In this document: piece after piece, positions 17,010-25,479 of the stretch | Position numbering within the stretch: position 1 is the stretch's first letter | Layout: each line of letters starts with the position of its first letter | Assembly: GCA_045636225.1 (NCBI GenBank) | Contig: JAZTXB010000141.1 | Coordinates: 1-49,736 of the forward strand | DNA: 49,736 nucleotides | Direction: 5' to 3' | DNA from: UMGS1613 sp045636225 | Lineage (GTDB): Bacteria; Bacillota_I; Bacilli_A; RF39; UBA660 | The notes under the pieces: generated by a model | Seen by the model: the letters and a program-made list of their open reading frames with translations, nothing else | Told to the model about the DNA's origin: nothing | Database searches by the model: none | Made by a program: the position numbers and the translations under genes

Positions 17010-17800
17010 TGGAATTAGTAATAGTTGCAGTTATAGTAATATTTATAGCCCTTTACAACCAAATAATAGATACAAAAAGTTTTATAGGAGATGTAAAACC
17101 TCTTGTTAGAAAATTGATGGAAAGTGATTATGAATTTCTATTAAGATTAAAATATAAAGATAAAGATTTAGATGTTAATCAACTATTTTATAATCGTATT
17201 AGAGATGGAATACTAATAACAGCTGTAGTAATATTTATTATGGCAATAACTGGGTATTTATCATATATGTTTGTAATGTTTGCTTTTATATTAGGTTTTG
17301 TAACTTTTAAAAGTCAATATAGCAATTTAAAAAGTTATTATAAAGCAAGATTACATTATATGGATTCTATGCTTCCATATTATTTAAAAAGCTTAGAAAT
17401 ATTAGTACAGCATTATACTGTACCAATAGCTCTTTCAAGAAGTATAGATACAGCACCAGAAATATTTAGACCTGGTCTTAGAAGATTAGTTTCAAAAATT
17501 GATGAAGGAGATTCAACTATTCAACCTTATGTAGATTTTGCGACTGAATATCCAGTTAGAGATTCAATGCGTATGATGAGACTTTTATATCGTTTAAGTT
17601 TAGGTTCTCAAGAAGAAAAACATGAACAAATAATGATGTTTTCTAAAACTGTTTCATCATTACAAAACAAAGCCCGTGAGCAAAAATATAAAGATCGTTT
17701 AGAGAATATGGAAAAACGAACAATGGTAATGTTATTTGCTACAGGTGGAGGAGTAATGTTGATACTATTCTTGTCAATGACAATAATGATGGGAATATAA
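17009..17800 (+). CDS. tadC: TadC-like inner membrane platform protein
   Basis: A 263-aa partner of TadB with helices at about 1-18, 65-105 and 238-262 around a cytoplasmic T2SSF domain (YYLKSLEILVQHYTVPIALS, then LYRLSLGSQEEKHEQIM). TadB and TadC together form the platform of Tad machines, and the one-base overlap with tadB supports that. A new promoter lies immediately after it, in front of the small pilin. Confidence 0.83.
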   Translation: MELVIVAVIVIFIALYNQIIDTKSFIGDVKPLVRKLMESDYEFLLRLKYKDKDLDVNQLFYNRIRDGILITAVVIFIMAITGYLSYMFVMFAFILGFVTFKSQYSNLKSYYKARLHYMDSMLPYYLKSLEILVQHYTVPIALSRSIDTAPEIFRPGLRRLVSKIDEGDSTIQPYVDFATEYPVRDSMRMMRLLYRLSLGSQEEKHEQIMMFSKTVSSLQNKAREQKYKDRLENMEKRTMVMLFATGGGVMLILFLSMTIMMGI

Positions 17801-17802
17801 TA

Positions 17803-17832
17803 TTGATAATTAGTTTAAATTTGTGATATAAT
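17803..17832 (+). promoter_or_regulatory. Promoter of the Tad pilin group
   Basis: TTGATA (17803-17808), 18-bp spacer, TGA-extended TATAAT (17827-17832), 33 bp before the small pilin start. Its own promoter would allow the pilin to be made in excess over the assembly machinery. Confidence 0.72.
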
Positions 17833-17864
17833 AAAGATGATATAGTGAAAGAAGGTGAGAATAA

Positions 17865-18089
17865 ATGAAAGAAGCAGCAGGAGAAGCAAATATGACGGTT
17901 ATTACAATAGTATTAATAGCTATAGTATTAGGTGTTGGTACAGTAATTGTAAATAATATGATGAATAGTAGTCAAAATAGTTCTGCATGTTCTGCATGTG
18001 GTGGAATTTGGGAAGGTGGAGTATGTAATTCACCAGATGGTACTGGTACTGTTGACTATGAATCTTGTAAAGACTCAAACTTAGAGTAG
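17865..18089 (+). CDS. Small Flp-like pilin, Cys-rich
   Basis: A 74-aa protein with the layout of a Flp pilin: very short polar start MKEAAG, a long hydrophobic helix (about 9-30, MTVITIVLIAIVLGVGTVIV), and a short polar C-terminus with SACSACGGIWEGGVC and a final cysteine. The E and A after KEAAG recall the processing region of Flp pilins (G followed by A-T-A-I-E-Y), but the +5 glutamate is absent. Four cysteines in a small tail suggest disulfide stabilisation. With its own promoter and its place after tadC it is the best candidate for the major Tad pilin. Confidence 0.7.
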   Translation: MKEAAGEANMTVITIVLIAIVLGVGTVIVNNMMNSSQNSSACSACGGIWEGGVCNSPDGTGTVDYESCKDSNLE

Positions 18090-18118
18090 AAGAATAGTAT
18101 TTATGTGGAGGCAAAAAT

Positions 18119-18568
18119 ATGAAGGAAAGTATAGGATTTTCAGTATCTTTAAATATAATGATAACTTTTATAGCAATCGTTATTGCTTTCCTTTCTTTTT
18201 CTCTAATTTATTTTAAAAGTAATAAGGTTAGTAATATCATTACTAGTGCTATTGAAAAGTATGAAGGTTTTAATAGTACTGCTAAAAATGAAATTAGTAT
18301 GAAGTTAGCATCTATTGGGTATGGTAGCGTAGCTATAGATTGTCCTAGTGCTGTAACGGATGAAGATGATGCAGATGGCGAATGCAAAATACAAGGTAGT
18401 TCATCTGAACAAGGTGCTAATGGGTATTGTGTATATAAGTGTGAAGAAAATAATGGGGAATATTTTTATTATAAGATAAGAACTAATATGATGTTTAATT
18501 TACCGGTTATACATGATATTTTAAATATTCCTATATATTCTAATACCAATAGGTTATATAAATTTTAA
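18119..18568 (+). CDS. Tad-type minor pilin
   Basis: A 149-aa membrane-anchored protein: MKESIG, hydrophobic helix (about 8-33), then an ectodomain with cysteines in DCPSAV, GECK, YCVYKCEE. The opening matches the neighbouring pilins. The region after the helix (KSNKVSNIITSAIEKYEGFN) and the C-terminal FNLPVIHDILNIPIYSNTNRLY are shared with the next protein, where the matching end is FDFPLIGGLLEIPVRGETKI; the two are paralogues. AGGAGG-like site upstream (GTGGAGG). Confidence 0.68.
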   Translation: MKESIGFSVSLNIMITFIAIVIAFLSFSLIYFKSNKVSNIITSAIEKYEGFNSTAKNEISMKLASIGYGSVAIDCPSAVTDEDDADGECKIQGSSSEQGANGYCVYKCEENNGEYFYYKIRTNMMFNLPVIHDILNIPIYSNTNRLYKF

Positions 18569-18585
18569 AAATAAAGGTGATATAA

Positions 18586-19011
18586 GTGAGAGATGCAGTT
18601 GGAGGAAGCTTGTTACTAAATGTAGTTGTTATTTTCGTTTCAGTAATTATACTTTTTTTTGCGGGTATAATGGCTTATTCTAAAGCTTATAAGTCCAAAA
18701 ATAGAATTATTGAGGTTATTGAAAGATATGGCAAGTATGATAGTGATGTAGCAGATATATTAAATGGTGATTTAAGAACATTTGGATATCGTAGTGCAAC
18801 TCCTACACAAATTAGACAAAAATGTGGGACTAATAATGAAAATACATATGCATATTTTTATTGTGTATATTATGATGAAGACTCTGCAAAAGAAGGGTAT
18901 TCATATAATGTTGTAACTTATATTCATTTTGATTTTCCACTTATAGGAGGTTTATTAGAAATTCCTGTAAGAGGTGAAACAAAAATTTTAGGTAAAAATT
19001 ATAATTATTAA
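18586..19011 (+). CDS. Tad-type minor pilin, paralogue of the preceding gene
   Basis: A 141-aa protein starting at GTG with GGTGAT five bases upstream: MRDAVG, hydrophobic helix (about 8-28) and an ectodomain with a cysteine pair (QKCG, FYCVYYDED). The C-terminal FDFPLIGGLLEIPVRGETKI aligns with the preceding protein, so the two arose by duplication and probably act together, as TadE and TadF do. Confidence 0.68.
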   Translation: MRDAVGGSLLLNVVVIFVSVIILFFAGIMAYSKAYKSKNRIIEVIERYGKYDSDVADILNGDLRTFGYRSATPTQIRQKCGTNNENTYAYFYCVYYDEDSAKEGYSYNVVTYIHFDFPLIGGLLEIPVRGETKILGKNYNY

Positions 19012-19026
19012 AAAGGGGATTAAAAT

Positions 19027-20031
19027 ATGAATGTAATTATATCAAATAAAAATCAATTGTTATTAGAAAATCTAGGAATAGATGTTATTAAGGAAATGAA
19101 TGGGGGATTTAGTGCTGATGAAATAATTGCGAATTTTCAAAATTTTTTTTATCAGAGAATGATACTTGATATTACTGCAATAAAAAATTATACTGATATT
19201 GTGAATTTGCAAAAATTATCAATTTCTTTACCAATGGATAAGTTAATTTTACTATTAGATGGTACTGAGGCGACTAGCAATCCTGCTTTTTTGTCTAATT
19301 TAGTATCAATGGGGATTTATAATTTTACAAAAAATATTGAAGGTATTCAATATTTGTATAATACACCAAATTCATATAGGGATGTTGCTCAATTTCACAG
19401 GTTAGATTCAAATTTTGGAATGGGGCCTATACAACAAAATCCACAAGCTCAATTTGTTGTATCGAATCCAAATAATGAAGTTGTTTCACAGCCTGAATTT
19501 TATGGGACTAGAATAATTGGTATAAAAAATATTACTAAACAATCTGGTGCGAGTAGTTTAGTTTATATGATGAAAAAGGAATTAAGTAAAAACTATAGTG
19601 TTGTTGCTATAGAAGTTGATAAGACTGATTTTACTTATTTTAAGGATAAAGAAATGTTTTCTACTATTACGAATGAAGTTGGTATGTTAATAAATAAACA
19701 TAAAGATAAAAATGTAATACTGGTTGATATAAATAATAGTATTGTTGCTGAAGGTTTTTGTCATGAAGTTTTATATTTGATTGAACCTTCTATCATAAAG
19801 TTAGAAAAGTTAATGGTGCTTAATGCAAATGCATTGCGTGGATTAAAAGATAAAAAAATTGTTTTAAATCAAAGTTTATTAAGCACAACTGATATTGCTA
19901 ATTTTGAATATGAAGCAAAAGTTAAGGTGTTTTATAATTTAGCGCCTTTAAATGAAAGAGAAAAACGATTACCAGAACTTAATAAGATGTTAGTTAAATT
20001 AGGTTTTTCAAAGCAACAAAGTGAAATTTAA
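19027..20031 (+). CDS. TadZ/CpaE-like MinD-family protein with degenerate P-loop
   Basis: A 334-aa protein. The first part (about 1-115) looks like the receiver-type domain of CpaE/TadZ proteins. From about 160 there is a MinD/SIMIBI-like domain: IIGIKNITKQSGASSLVYMM takes the place of the deviant Walker A motif, followed by YSVVAIEVDKTDF in the position of the Walker A' aspartate strand and KNVILVDINNS as Walker B. The signature lysine is missing from the P-loop (Q-S-G-A-S-S). TadZ proteins mark the pole for Tad assembly and are sometimes poor ATPases, so loss of the lysine may be tolerated. It ends the Tad half of the locus. Confidence 0.68.
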   Translation: MNVIISNKNQLLLENLGIDVIKEMNGGFSADEIIANFQNFFYQRMILDITAIKNYTDIVNLQKLSISLPMDKLILLLDGTEATSNPAFLSNLVSMGIYNFTKNIEGIQYLYNTPNSYRDVAQFHRLDSNFGMGPIQQNPQAQFVVSNPNNEVVSQPEFYGTRIIGIKNITKQSGASSLVYMMKKELSKNYSVVAIEVDKTDFTYFKDKEMFSTITNEVGMLINKHKDKNVILVDINNSIVAEGFCHEVLYLIEPSIIKLEKLMVLNANALRGLKDKKIVLNQSLLSTTDIANFEYEAKVKVFYNLAPLNEREKRLPELNKMLVKLGFSKQQSEI

Positions 20032-20040
20032 TAATATTAC

Positions 20041-20069
20041 TTGACAATTAGTGGTAAAAAAAATATAAT
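20041..20069 (+). promoter_or_regulatory. Consensus promoter of the VirB2-like pilin cluster
   Basis: TTGACA (20041-20046), 17-bp spacer, TATAAT (20064-20069), with the first VirB2-like start at 20104. It is the only perfect consensus inside the secretion locus and lies exactly at the Tad/T4SS boundary. Confidence 0.88.
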
Positions 20070-20103
20070 ACTTGTCGTGTAAATGCTTTATAGGGGTGAT
20101 GAA

Positions 20104-20538
20104 ATGAAAAAAAGGAATATGGTTTTCCTGATTATATGTTTGTTTTTTGTAGGAATGAGTTTTGTTTCTGCGGATACATATAATAATATTGATAATAGTG
20201 CGCTTTTAAGTTGTGGTAATGGAACTATGACAGATATACCTTCTTTATTGCCTAAAGTTATTAGTATTGCATATACTGTTATTCAAATAGCGGTTCCAGT
20301 AGTACTTGTTATAATGGGTTCATTGGATTTATTTAAAGGAATAACAGCACAAAAAGAAGATGAAATAAAAAAAGGTCAACAAATGTTTGTAAAAAGATTG
20401 TTAGCTGCAGCGGTAGTTTTCTTTGCATTTGCAATTACAAAATTTTTAATAAGTGTTGTTGCGGATGGAACTGGAACAAACATATTAGAATGTGCTGAAT
20501 GTTTTATAGAAAATGAATGCGATGAAAATGTGAGGTAA
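20104..20538 (+). CDS. VirB2/TrbC-like T4SS pilin, copy 1
   Basis: A 144-aa pilin: signal peptide (about 1-24), SCGNGTMTDIP, a first hydrophobic helix (VIQIAVPVVLVIMGSLDLFK), the cytoplasmic loop AQKEDEIKKGQQMFVKR, a second helix, and a C-terminal CAECFIENEC. Two helices joined by a short basic loop after a signal peptide is the VirB2/TrbC pilin layout. The ATG at 20104 is preceded by AGGGGTGAT; an upstream in-frame ATG at 20083 has no site. It is the first of four clustered copies driven by a consensus promoter. Confidence 0.8.
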   Translation: MKKRNMVFLIICLFFVGMSFVSADTYNNIDNSALLSCGNGTMTDIPSLLPKVISIAYTVIQIAVPVVLVIMGSLDLFKGITAQKEDEIKKGQQMFVKRLLAAAVVFFAFAITKFLISVVADGTGTNILECAECFIENECDENVR

Positions 20539-20540
20539 AT

Positions 20541-21146
20541 ATGAAAATAAAAAAAATATTATTGTTTATTGTAGCTGCATTTTTTATGTTCTCTATAAAC
20601 GTTAATGCTAAAACAATTATATGTGATTATGATAACTACAAAGTGATGTTCTATACGGATAGATATGGTGATGCAGATTATGCTAATTGGTACGATATTT
20701 ATGATAAAAATGGAAATATTGTAAAAGAGCAAATTAATAAGTTTAAACCTATGAAATCTAGTGATTGTCCGTCAAACATTACCATAGATAGAGTAAGTTA
20801 TGCTTTAATTTCTTCGAAAGTTAAAGGTCTGGTTAGTTGTGGTAATGTTACTGATATCCCAAGAAAAATCCCGGAATTGATAAGTATGGCTATAACTCTA
20901 ATTCAAATAGCAGTACCTGTAATTCTTGTTGTAATGGGTTCATTAGATTTATTTAAAGGCGTAACAGCGCAGAAGGAAGATGAAATAAAAAAAGGTCAAC
21001 AACTATTTGTAAAAAGATTAATAGTTGCTGCTATAATATTTTTTGTTGTTGTTATTGTTAAATTTGTTATTAGTATAGTAGCCGAGGCTAGTAGTACTAA
21101 TATAATTGAATGTATAGATTGCTTTTTAAGTAATAATTGTAATTAG
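20541..21146 (+). CDS. VirB2/TrbC-like T4SS pilin with extended N-terminal domain, copy 2
   Basis: A 201-aa relative of copy 1. Signal peptide (about 1-23), an added ectodomain of about 70 residues (IICDYDNYKVMFYTDRYGDAD...), then the shared SCGNVTDIPRKIPELIS, helix, AQKEDEIKKGQQLFVKR loop, second helix and CIDCFLSNNC end. Only 2 bp separate it from copy 1, so the genes are co-translated. The insert is the same kind of extension that is much larger in the three remote copies. Confidence 0.8.
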   Translation: MKIKKILLFIVAAFFMFSINVNAKTIICDYDNYKVMFYTDRYGDADYANWYDIYDKNGNIVKEQINKFKPMKSSDCPSNITIDRVSYALISSKVKGLVSCGNVTDIPRKIPELISMAITLIQIAVPVILVVMGSLDLFKGVTAQKEDEIKKGQQLFVKRLIVAAIIFFVVVIVKFVISIVAEASSTNIIECIDCFLSNNCN

Positions 21147-21155
21147 GAGGTAAGC

Positions 21156-21569
21156 ATGAAAAAGAAAATTTTATTATTAATAGTATTGTTGATGACAGTA
21201 TTGTATGTACCAAGTGTTTTAGCGGCTAATATTACTGGTTGTGAAGCTATAGTGCCAGGAGTTATGGTTGATGTTAAGATAGCAAATACAATACATACAG
21301 TTATAGTAGTTATAAAGATAGCAGTACCAGTATTGTTAGTAATTTTTGGTATGTTAGATTTATTTAAGGGAATAACTGCACAAAAAGAAGATGAAATCAA
21401 AAAAAGTCAACAAATATTTGTAAAAAGATTATTAACAGCAGCAATAATATTTTTTGTTATTTCAATTGTTCAATTGCTAGTTAGTTTTGTAGCTGGCGAT
21501 GAGGGAATAATGAAATGTGCTAGTTGCTTTATTAATGGTGCTGATAAAACAAGTGGCGAATGTAAGTAG
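21156..21569 (+). CDS. VirB2/TrbC-like T4SS pilin, copy 3
   Basis: A 137-aa pilin with signal peptide (about 1-23), first helix (VVIKIAVPVLLVIFGMLDLFK), loop AQKEDEIKKSQQIFVKR, second helix and C-terminal CASCFINGADKTSGEC. It follows an AGGAGG site and lacks the SCGN...DIP element of copies 1 and 2. Confidence 0.8.
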   Translation: MKKKILLLIVLLMTVLYVPSVLAANITGCEAIVPGVMVDVKIANTIHTVIVVIKIAVPVLLVIFGMLDLFKGITAQKEDEIKKSQQIFVKRLLTAAIIFFVISIVQLLVSFVAGDEGIMKCASCFINGADKTSGECK

Positions 21570-21577
21570 GAGGGTTT

Positions 21578-22693
21578 ATGATAAGTGCATTAAAAAGGTT
21601 AGATAAAAAATTTCTAATTATTGCTGGATTTATTATTTTTTTACCAATATTCATAATTGTGTTTTTAGCAATCATGCAAGGATGTGGCAATAAAAAAATT
21701 ACTCATGAAGAGTATGAGAAAAAAATGGTTTTAGCATTAGAAAAATACATAAATGCAAAAAACACAACACCAGTGGAAGAAGGAGAAATTTTTTCTGTAG
21801 AATTATCTACTCTTGTAAATAGTGGATATATAAAATCTACTGAAAAATTACTTGATGATAGTTCTTGTAAGGGAAGTGTTTCTGTTAGAAGAAATGGTGT
21901 CTCTGTTGAAACAACAAATGGTGGATATTTAAATTATATTGCTAAGCTAGAATGTAATAATTATTCTACTATTAGCTTAGTTGATAAACTAAAAGAAAAT
22001 ATTGTTACAGAAGAATCTGGATTATATCAAGATGGAGAAGGATATATTTTTAAAGGAGATAAAGTAAAGAATTATATAACTTTCTTTGGTAATTCTTATA
22101 GAATAATGGGCATAGACAAAAATGGTATTTTAAAACTAATAAAAACTGAACCTGAAATGAACACTAGAATATGGGATAATAAGTATAATATAGAAACTAG
22201 CCGTGCAAGTGGTAAAAATATTTATAAAGATAGTAAAATTAGAGATTCTCTAATAATAGATTATGAAAATGTAAAAAAAGTTAGCTTAGATGCAAAAAAA
22301 CAAATTGTTGCATATGATGCGTGTATTGGAAAGAGAAGTTTGAACGAACTTACAATTGATAGTTCAATTGATTGTTCTGAAGTTTTGGAAAAACAGGTTG
22401 TTTCGTTAATGAATGTTTCAGATTATGCGAAAGCAAGTTTGGATGTTGATTGTACAAATGTAAAATCACCAACTTGTAATAATTATAATTATTTAAATGG
22501 TGTTGTATCTGACACTTGGACATTGAATTCACCAACAGAAAATAGTTATGAAGTATTCTTTATATCTACGGGTAGGATGGAAGTTCAATATGCCAATACA
22601 TATAGTGCATACAATCTAGTTATTTATATTGATGGTAATCAAAAATATATAAGTGGAAATGGTGCGTCAAACAATCCTTATGTTATAGAATAG
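21578..22693 (+). CDS. Membrane-anchored surface protein with pseudopilin-type C-terminal domain
   Basis: A 371-aa protein with a membrane segment (about 12-33, ending MQGCG, a weak lipobox) and a large outer part. Residues 34-140 contain SLVDKLKENIVTEES; from about 150 comes a domain with NSYRIMGIDKNGILKLIKTEP, RIWDN, and a closing SAYNLVIYIDGNQKYISGNGA followed by NPYVIE. That closing pattern is common at the ends of long type IV pseudopilin-like proteins in related uncultured Bacilli (DUF6273-like). The gene lies among four VirB2-like pilins, so it may be a tip or adhesive subunit; this is inference. Confidence 0.6.
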   Translation: MISALKRLDKKFLIIAGFIIFLPIFIIVFLAIMQGCGNKKITHEEYEKKMVLALEKYINAKNTTPVEEGEIFSVELSTLVNSGYIKSTEKLLDDSSCKGSVSVRRNGVSVETTNGGYLNYIAKLECNNYSTISLVDKLKENIVTEESGLYQDGEGYIFKGDKVKNYITFFGNSYRIMGIDKNGILKLIKTEPEMNTRIWDNKYNIETSRASGKNIYKDSKIRDSLIIDYENVKKVSLDAKKQIVAYDACIGKRSLNELTIDSSIDCSEVLEKQVVSLMNVSDYAKASLDVDCTNVKSPTCNNYNYLNGVVSDTWTLNSPTENSYEVFFISTGRMEVQYANTYSAYNLVIYIDGNQKYISGNGASNNPYVIE

Positions 22694-22696
22694 AGA

Positions 22697-22725
22697 TTGA
22701 CTTTTAGAAAAAAAATATATATAAT
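22697..22725 (+). promoter_or_regulatory. Promoter of VirB2-like copy 4
   Basis: TTGACT (22697-22702), 17-bp spacer, TATAAT (22720-22725), 24 bp before the ATG at 22750. Confidence 0.78.
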
Positions 22726-22749
22726 AAAGTTAGAGTGGGAGGAATAAAT

Positions 22750-23124
22750 ATGTTTTTAGCTAAAGTTTTAATGGATTCAGAATATACTTGTGGAGGGACT
22801 GGTTTAATTTTTTCAGGAACTTTTCCTTATATAGTATCGACTATTGTAACAATTATTAAAATAGCAGTTCCAATTTTATTGATCATATTTGGTATGTTAG
22901 ATTTAGGAAAAGCTGTTGTGGCTGCTAAAGAAGATGAAATTAAGAAAGGACAACAAACATTTGTTAAGAGAGCTATTGCTGCAGTGGTTGTATTCTTTGT
23001 AATTCAAGTAGTTCAAATTGTTGTTAGATTTGTATCAGGAAATGAAGCTAGTGTTGCAGGTTGCTTTAATTGCTTTATTAATGGTAGGGCAGATGCTGAA
23101 GGCGGAGCTTGTGATTTAGTTTAA
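22750..23124 (+). CDS. VirB2/TrbC-like T4SS pilin, copy 4
   Basis: A 124-aa pilin without an obvious signal peptide: MFLAKVLMDSEYTCGGTG, first helix (TIIKIAVPILLIIFGMLDLGK), loop AAKEDEIKKGQQTFVKR, second helix and CFNCFINGRADAEGGAC. I chose the ATG at 22750 since GGGAGG lies just before it. It has its own promoter and a terminator immediately after, so it can be expressed alone; it is the most compact copy and a good candidate for the major T4SS pilin. Confidence 0.8.
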   Translation: MFLAKVLMDSEYTCGGTGLIFSGTFPYIVSTIVTIIKIAVPILLIIFGMLDLGKAVVAAKEDEIKKGQQTFVKRAIAAVVVFFVIQVVQIVVRFVSGNEASVAGCFNCFINGRADAEGGACDLV

Positions 23125-23141
23125 TGATTAGTTAATTATTT

Positions 23142-23177
23142 AGCATAAATAATGTTGATTATTTATGCTTTTTTTGT
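23142..23177 (+). terminator. Terminator after VirB2-like copy 4
   Basis: AGCATAAATAAT (23142-23153), loop GTTG, ATTATTTATGCT (23158-23169), then seven T residues. Confidence 0.88.
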
Positions 23178-23183
23178 TATAAT
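23175..23183 (+). promoter_or_regulatory. Extended -10 before the VirB6-like gene
   Basis: TGT-TATAAT directly after the terminator T run and 47 bp before the start. No convincing -35 box is seen because that position lies in the terminator stem. Confidence 0.5.
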
Positions 23184-23230
23184 GTGATATAGGAATGAGT
23201 GGCTTTTCATATATGCAAGGAGGAGTAAAA

Positions 23231-25462
23231 ATGTATATATTAGCAAATATGTGGTTTACAAAATTAATAAAACAATTTTTCTTTTGGATAGATAAAATGG
23301 TGTATAATTTTATTCCTACAATTTATGATTTGTTAGTGGACATAGCAAGTACATCTATATTAACACAAGCAGACATAGCTGATATGGCTAATAGGATATA
23401 TAAACTTCTTGCGATTTTTATGATCTTTAAAGTTACACTGTCATTAATAACGTATGTTGTTAATCCAGATGATTTTTCTGATAAATCTAAAGGGGTTTCA
23501 AAATTAGGAACTAATATTGTTATAAGCTTAGCGATGTTAATTCTTACACCATATATATTTAATTATGCGTATCAATTGCAAACGATAATTTTAGAAGATA
23601 ATTCGTTGGCAACTTTAATATTTGGTGGAAGTACGGAAGAAGATAGGTCTTTCTTTAATACAGCCGGTGATGACATGGCCTATATAACGATGAGTGCATT
23701 TTTAAGTCCTAATTTGTCATGGGGTGAATTGCATGAGTGTTCCTCTTTGATAGTTGCAGATACTGGGAAAATTAATCAGGCTTGTAAGGATGCTTTGACG
23801 GAACATACAAAGGGTAATAATCCGAATTTTACACAAGAGACTTTAACAAATTATATTGCGGGTGTTGAAAATAATAATTTAGGATTAATGTTAAGACAAG
23901 ATTTAGTATTGGCTACAAGTGAAATTGAAAAAGAATCAGATTTCATAATGGATTATAAGTTTATATTTAGTACGGTTGTTGGTGTTATTATAATTTTGAT
24001 TTTAGTAACATTCTGTATGGATATTGCATTAAGAAGTATTAAATTATCGTTTTTTCAACTAATTGCTCCAATACCAATACTTTCTTATGTAGATCCAAAA
24101 AGTGGTAAAGATGGATTGTTTAAAAAATGGTATGAGATGTGTTTTAAAACATATCTAAGTTTATTTGTTAGATTGATTGCTTTATACTTTGCTGTATATA
24201 TAATAAGCAAGGTAGCAGATAGAAGATTGGTTAATATTATTGATGGTTCATATCAAACTAACATATTTATTAAAATATTTATAATAATTGGAGCGTTAAT
24301 GTTTGCTAAACAATTACCAAAAATATTAGAAGGATTAGGAATTAAACTTGATGGCGGTGGAAAGTTCTTCTTAAATCCATTCAAAAAATTAGGAGAAGAA
24401 GCAATTGGAGGTAAGAGAATTACAGGAGCGGCTGGTGGTGCTGTTGCTGGTTTAATCGGAAACAAAGGTAATCCATTTGCTGCAGCTGCAGGAGCATTAA
24501 GAGGCTTTACTGGTGGAAAAGGTTATGCCGGTGGCTTAGCTGCTCAAGCTGATGTAAATAGAAAAATGCGTGATCTTAGAATTGGTGGAGCAAGAGGAGT
24601 GGGTGCTGCCTTTGGCGCTATGGCATCAAGATATGGTTTAGATGATGCTAATTTAGAAAGAAGAGCTACAAGACTTAGAAAAAATGAAGAAAATTTCACT
24701 AAGGCATCATTGAAAGTTGATCAAGATGTTAAAAGTATGGAAGCTGAGAAAAAAAGAATTCAAGATTCTAATGAACCAAAGAATGAAAGAAAAACAAGAC
24801 ATAAGAGAATGCAAGATATAGTTTCTTCAATGGAAAAAAGAGCAAAAGATGAAATAGAACTTGGTCATGGTGGAGATATCGGAAAAGAATATTTAACAAG
24901 AAAGGCGAGAGCCGAATATTATGAAAACAATATTGGCCATGAAGTTGATATAGATGGAAAAAAAGTTAAAATAACTCCTGAAATGGCTGGGCAAGCTAGA
25001 CAAGCAGCTAGTGATTATTTAACTGATCAAGGTATGAAAGAATATATGACACAAGCAATAGCTGGTTCATTTAAAGATGGAGGTAAAGATACTGGAAAAG
25101 GTGATTTAACATTCACAAGTCAGTATGGTAAATATAAAGAAGCAATTCATCAAATGGGAGAGCATATGGATGTTCTTACAGAAGGTGATAAAATTCATGC
25201 TCAATATGGTCAATCAAAAGGTGAGGTTGCTGCAATTGAGGCTTCACTTATGGAAGCTGAAGATAAAATACGTGCAATTGATGGAAATATTAGAAAAACT
25301 CAAGCTACAACAATGGTTAAGATTGATGGAAAAGATGTTTCATATGAAGACGCAAAAAATATTATTGAAACAGAAAGAAAGAAACTTGACGAAGATAAAA
25401 AACAAAGTAAGCAAAATAGAGAATTTGGTCAAATTAGATCTATTATTAATTCAAAAAAATAA
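23231..25462 (+). CDS. VirB6/TrbL-like polytopic channel protein
   Basis: A 743-aa membrane protein of the VirB6/TrbL type. About six hydrophobic segments lie in the first 390 residues, with loops such as LITYVVNPDDFSDKSKG and ending near FAKQLPKILEGLGIKL, a motif seen in Gram-positive TrbL-like proteins. The rest (about 395-743) is a large, cytoplasmic, alanine/glycine-rich then strongly charged helical tail. The start at 23231 follows AGGAGG; the longer frame from 23195 includes the ribosome site itself. In T4SS machines this protein lines the inner-membrane channel. The next genes are VirB3- and VirB4-like, the standard order. Confidence 0.82.
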   Translation: MYILANMWFTKLIKQFFFWIDKMVYNFIPTIYDLLVDIASTSILTQADIADMANRIYKLLAIFMIFKVTLSLITYVVNPDDFSDKSKGVSKLGTNIVISLAMLILTPYIFNYAYQLQTIILEDNSLATLIFGGSTEEDRSFFNTAGDDMAYITMSAFLSPNLSWGELHECSSLIVADTGKINQACKDALTEHTKGNNPNFTQETLTNYIAGVENNNLGLMLRQDLVLATSEIEKESDFIMDYKFIFSTVVGVIIILILVTFCMDIALRSIKLSFFQLIAPIPILSYVDPKSGKDGLFKKWYEMCFKTYLSLFVRLIALYFAVYIISKVADRRLVNIIDGSYQTNIFIKIFIIIGALMFAKQLPKILEGLGIKLDGGGKFFLNPFKKLGEEAIGGKRITGAAGGAVAGLIGNKGNPFAAAAGALRGFTGGKGYAGGLAAQADVNRKMRDLRIGGARGVGAAFGAMASRYGLDDANLERRATRLRKNEENFTKASLKVDQDVKSMEAEKKRIQDSNEPKNERKTRHKRMQDIVSSMEKRAKDEIELGHGGDIGKEYLTRKARAEYYENNIGHEVDIDGKKVKITPEMAGQARQAASDYLTDQGMKEYMTQAIAGSFKDGGKDTGKGDLTFTSQYGKYKEAIHQMGEHMDVLTEGDKIHAQYGQSKGEVAAIEASLMEAEDKIRAIDGNIRKTQATTMVKIDGKDVSYEDAKNIIETERKKLDEDKKQSKQNREFGQIRSIINSKK

Positions 25463-25479
25463 AAAGGGTGTGATATTAG

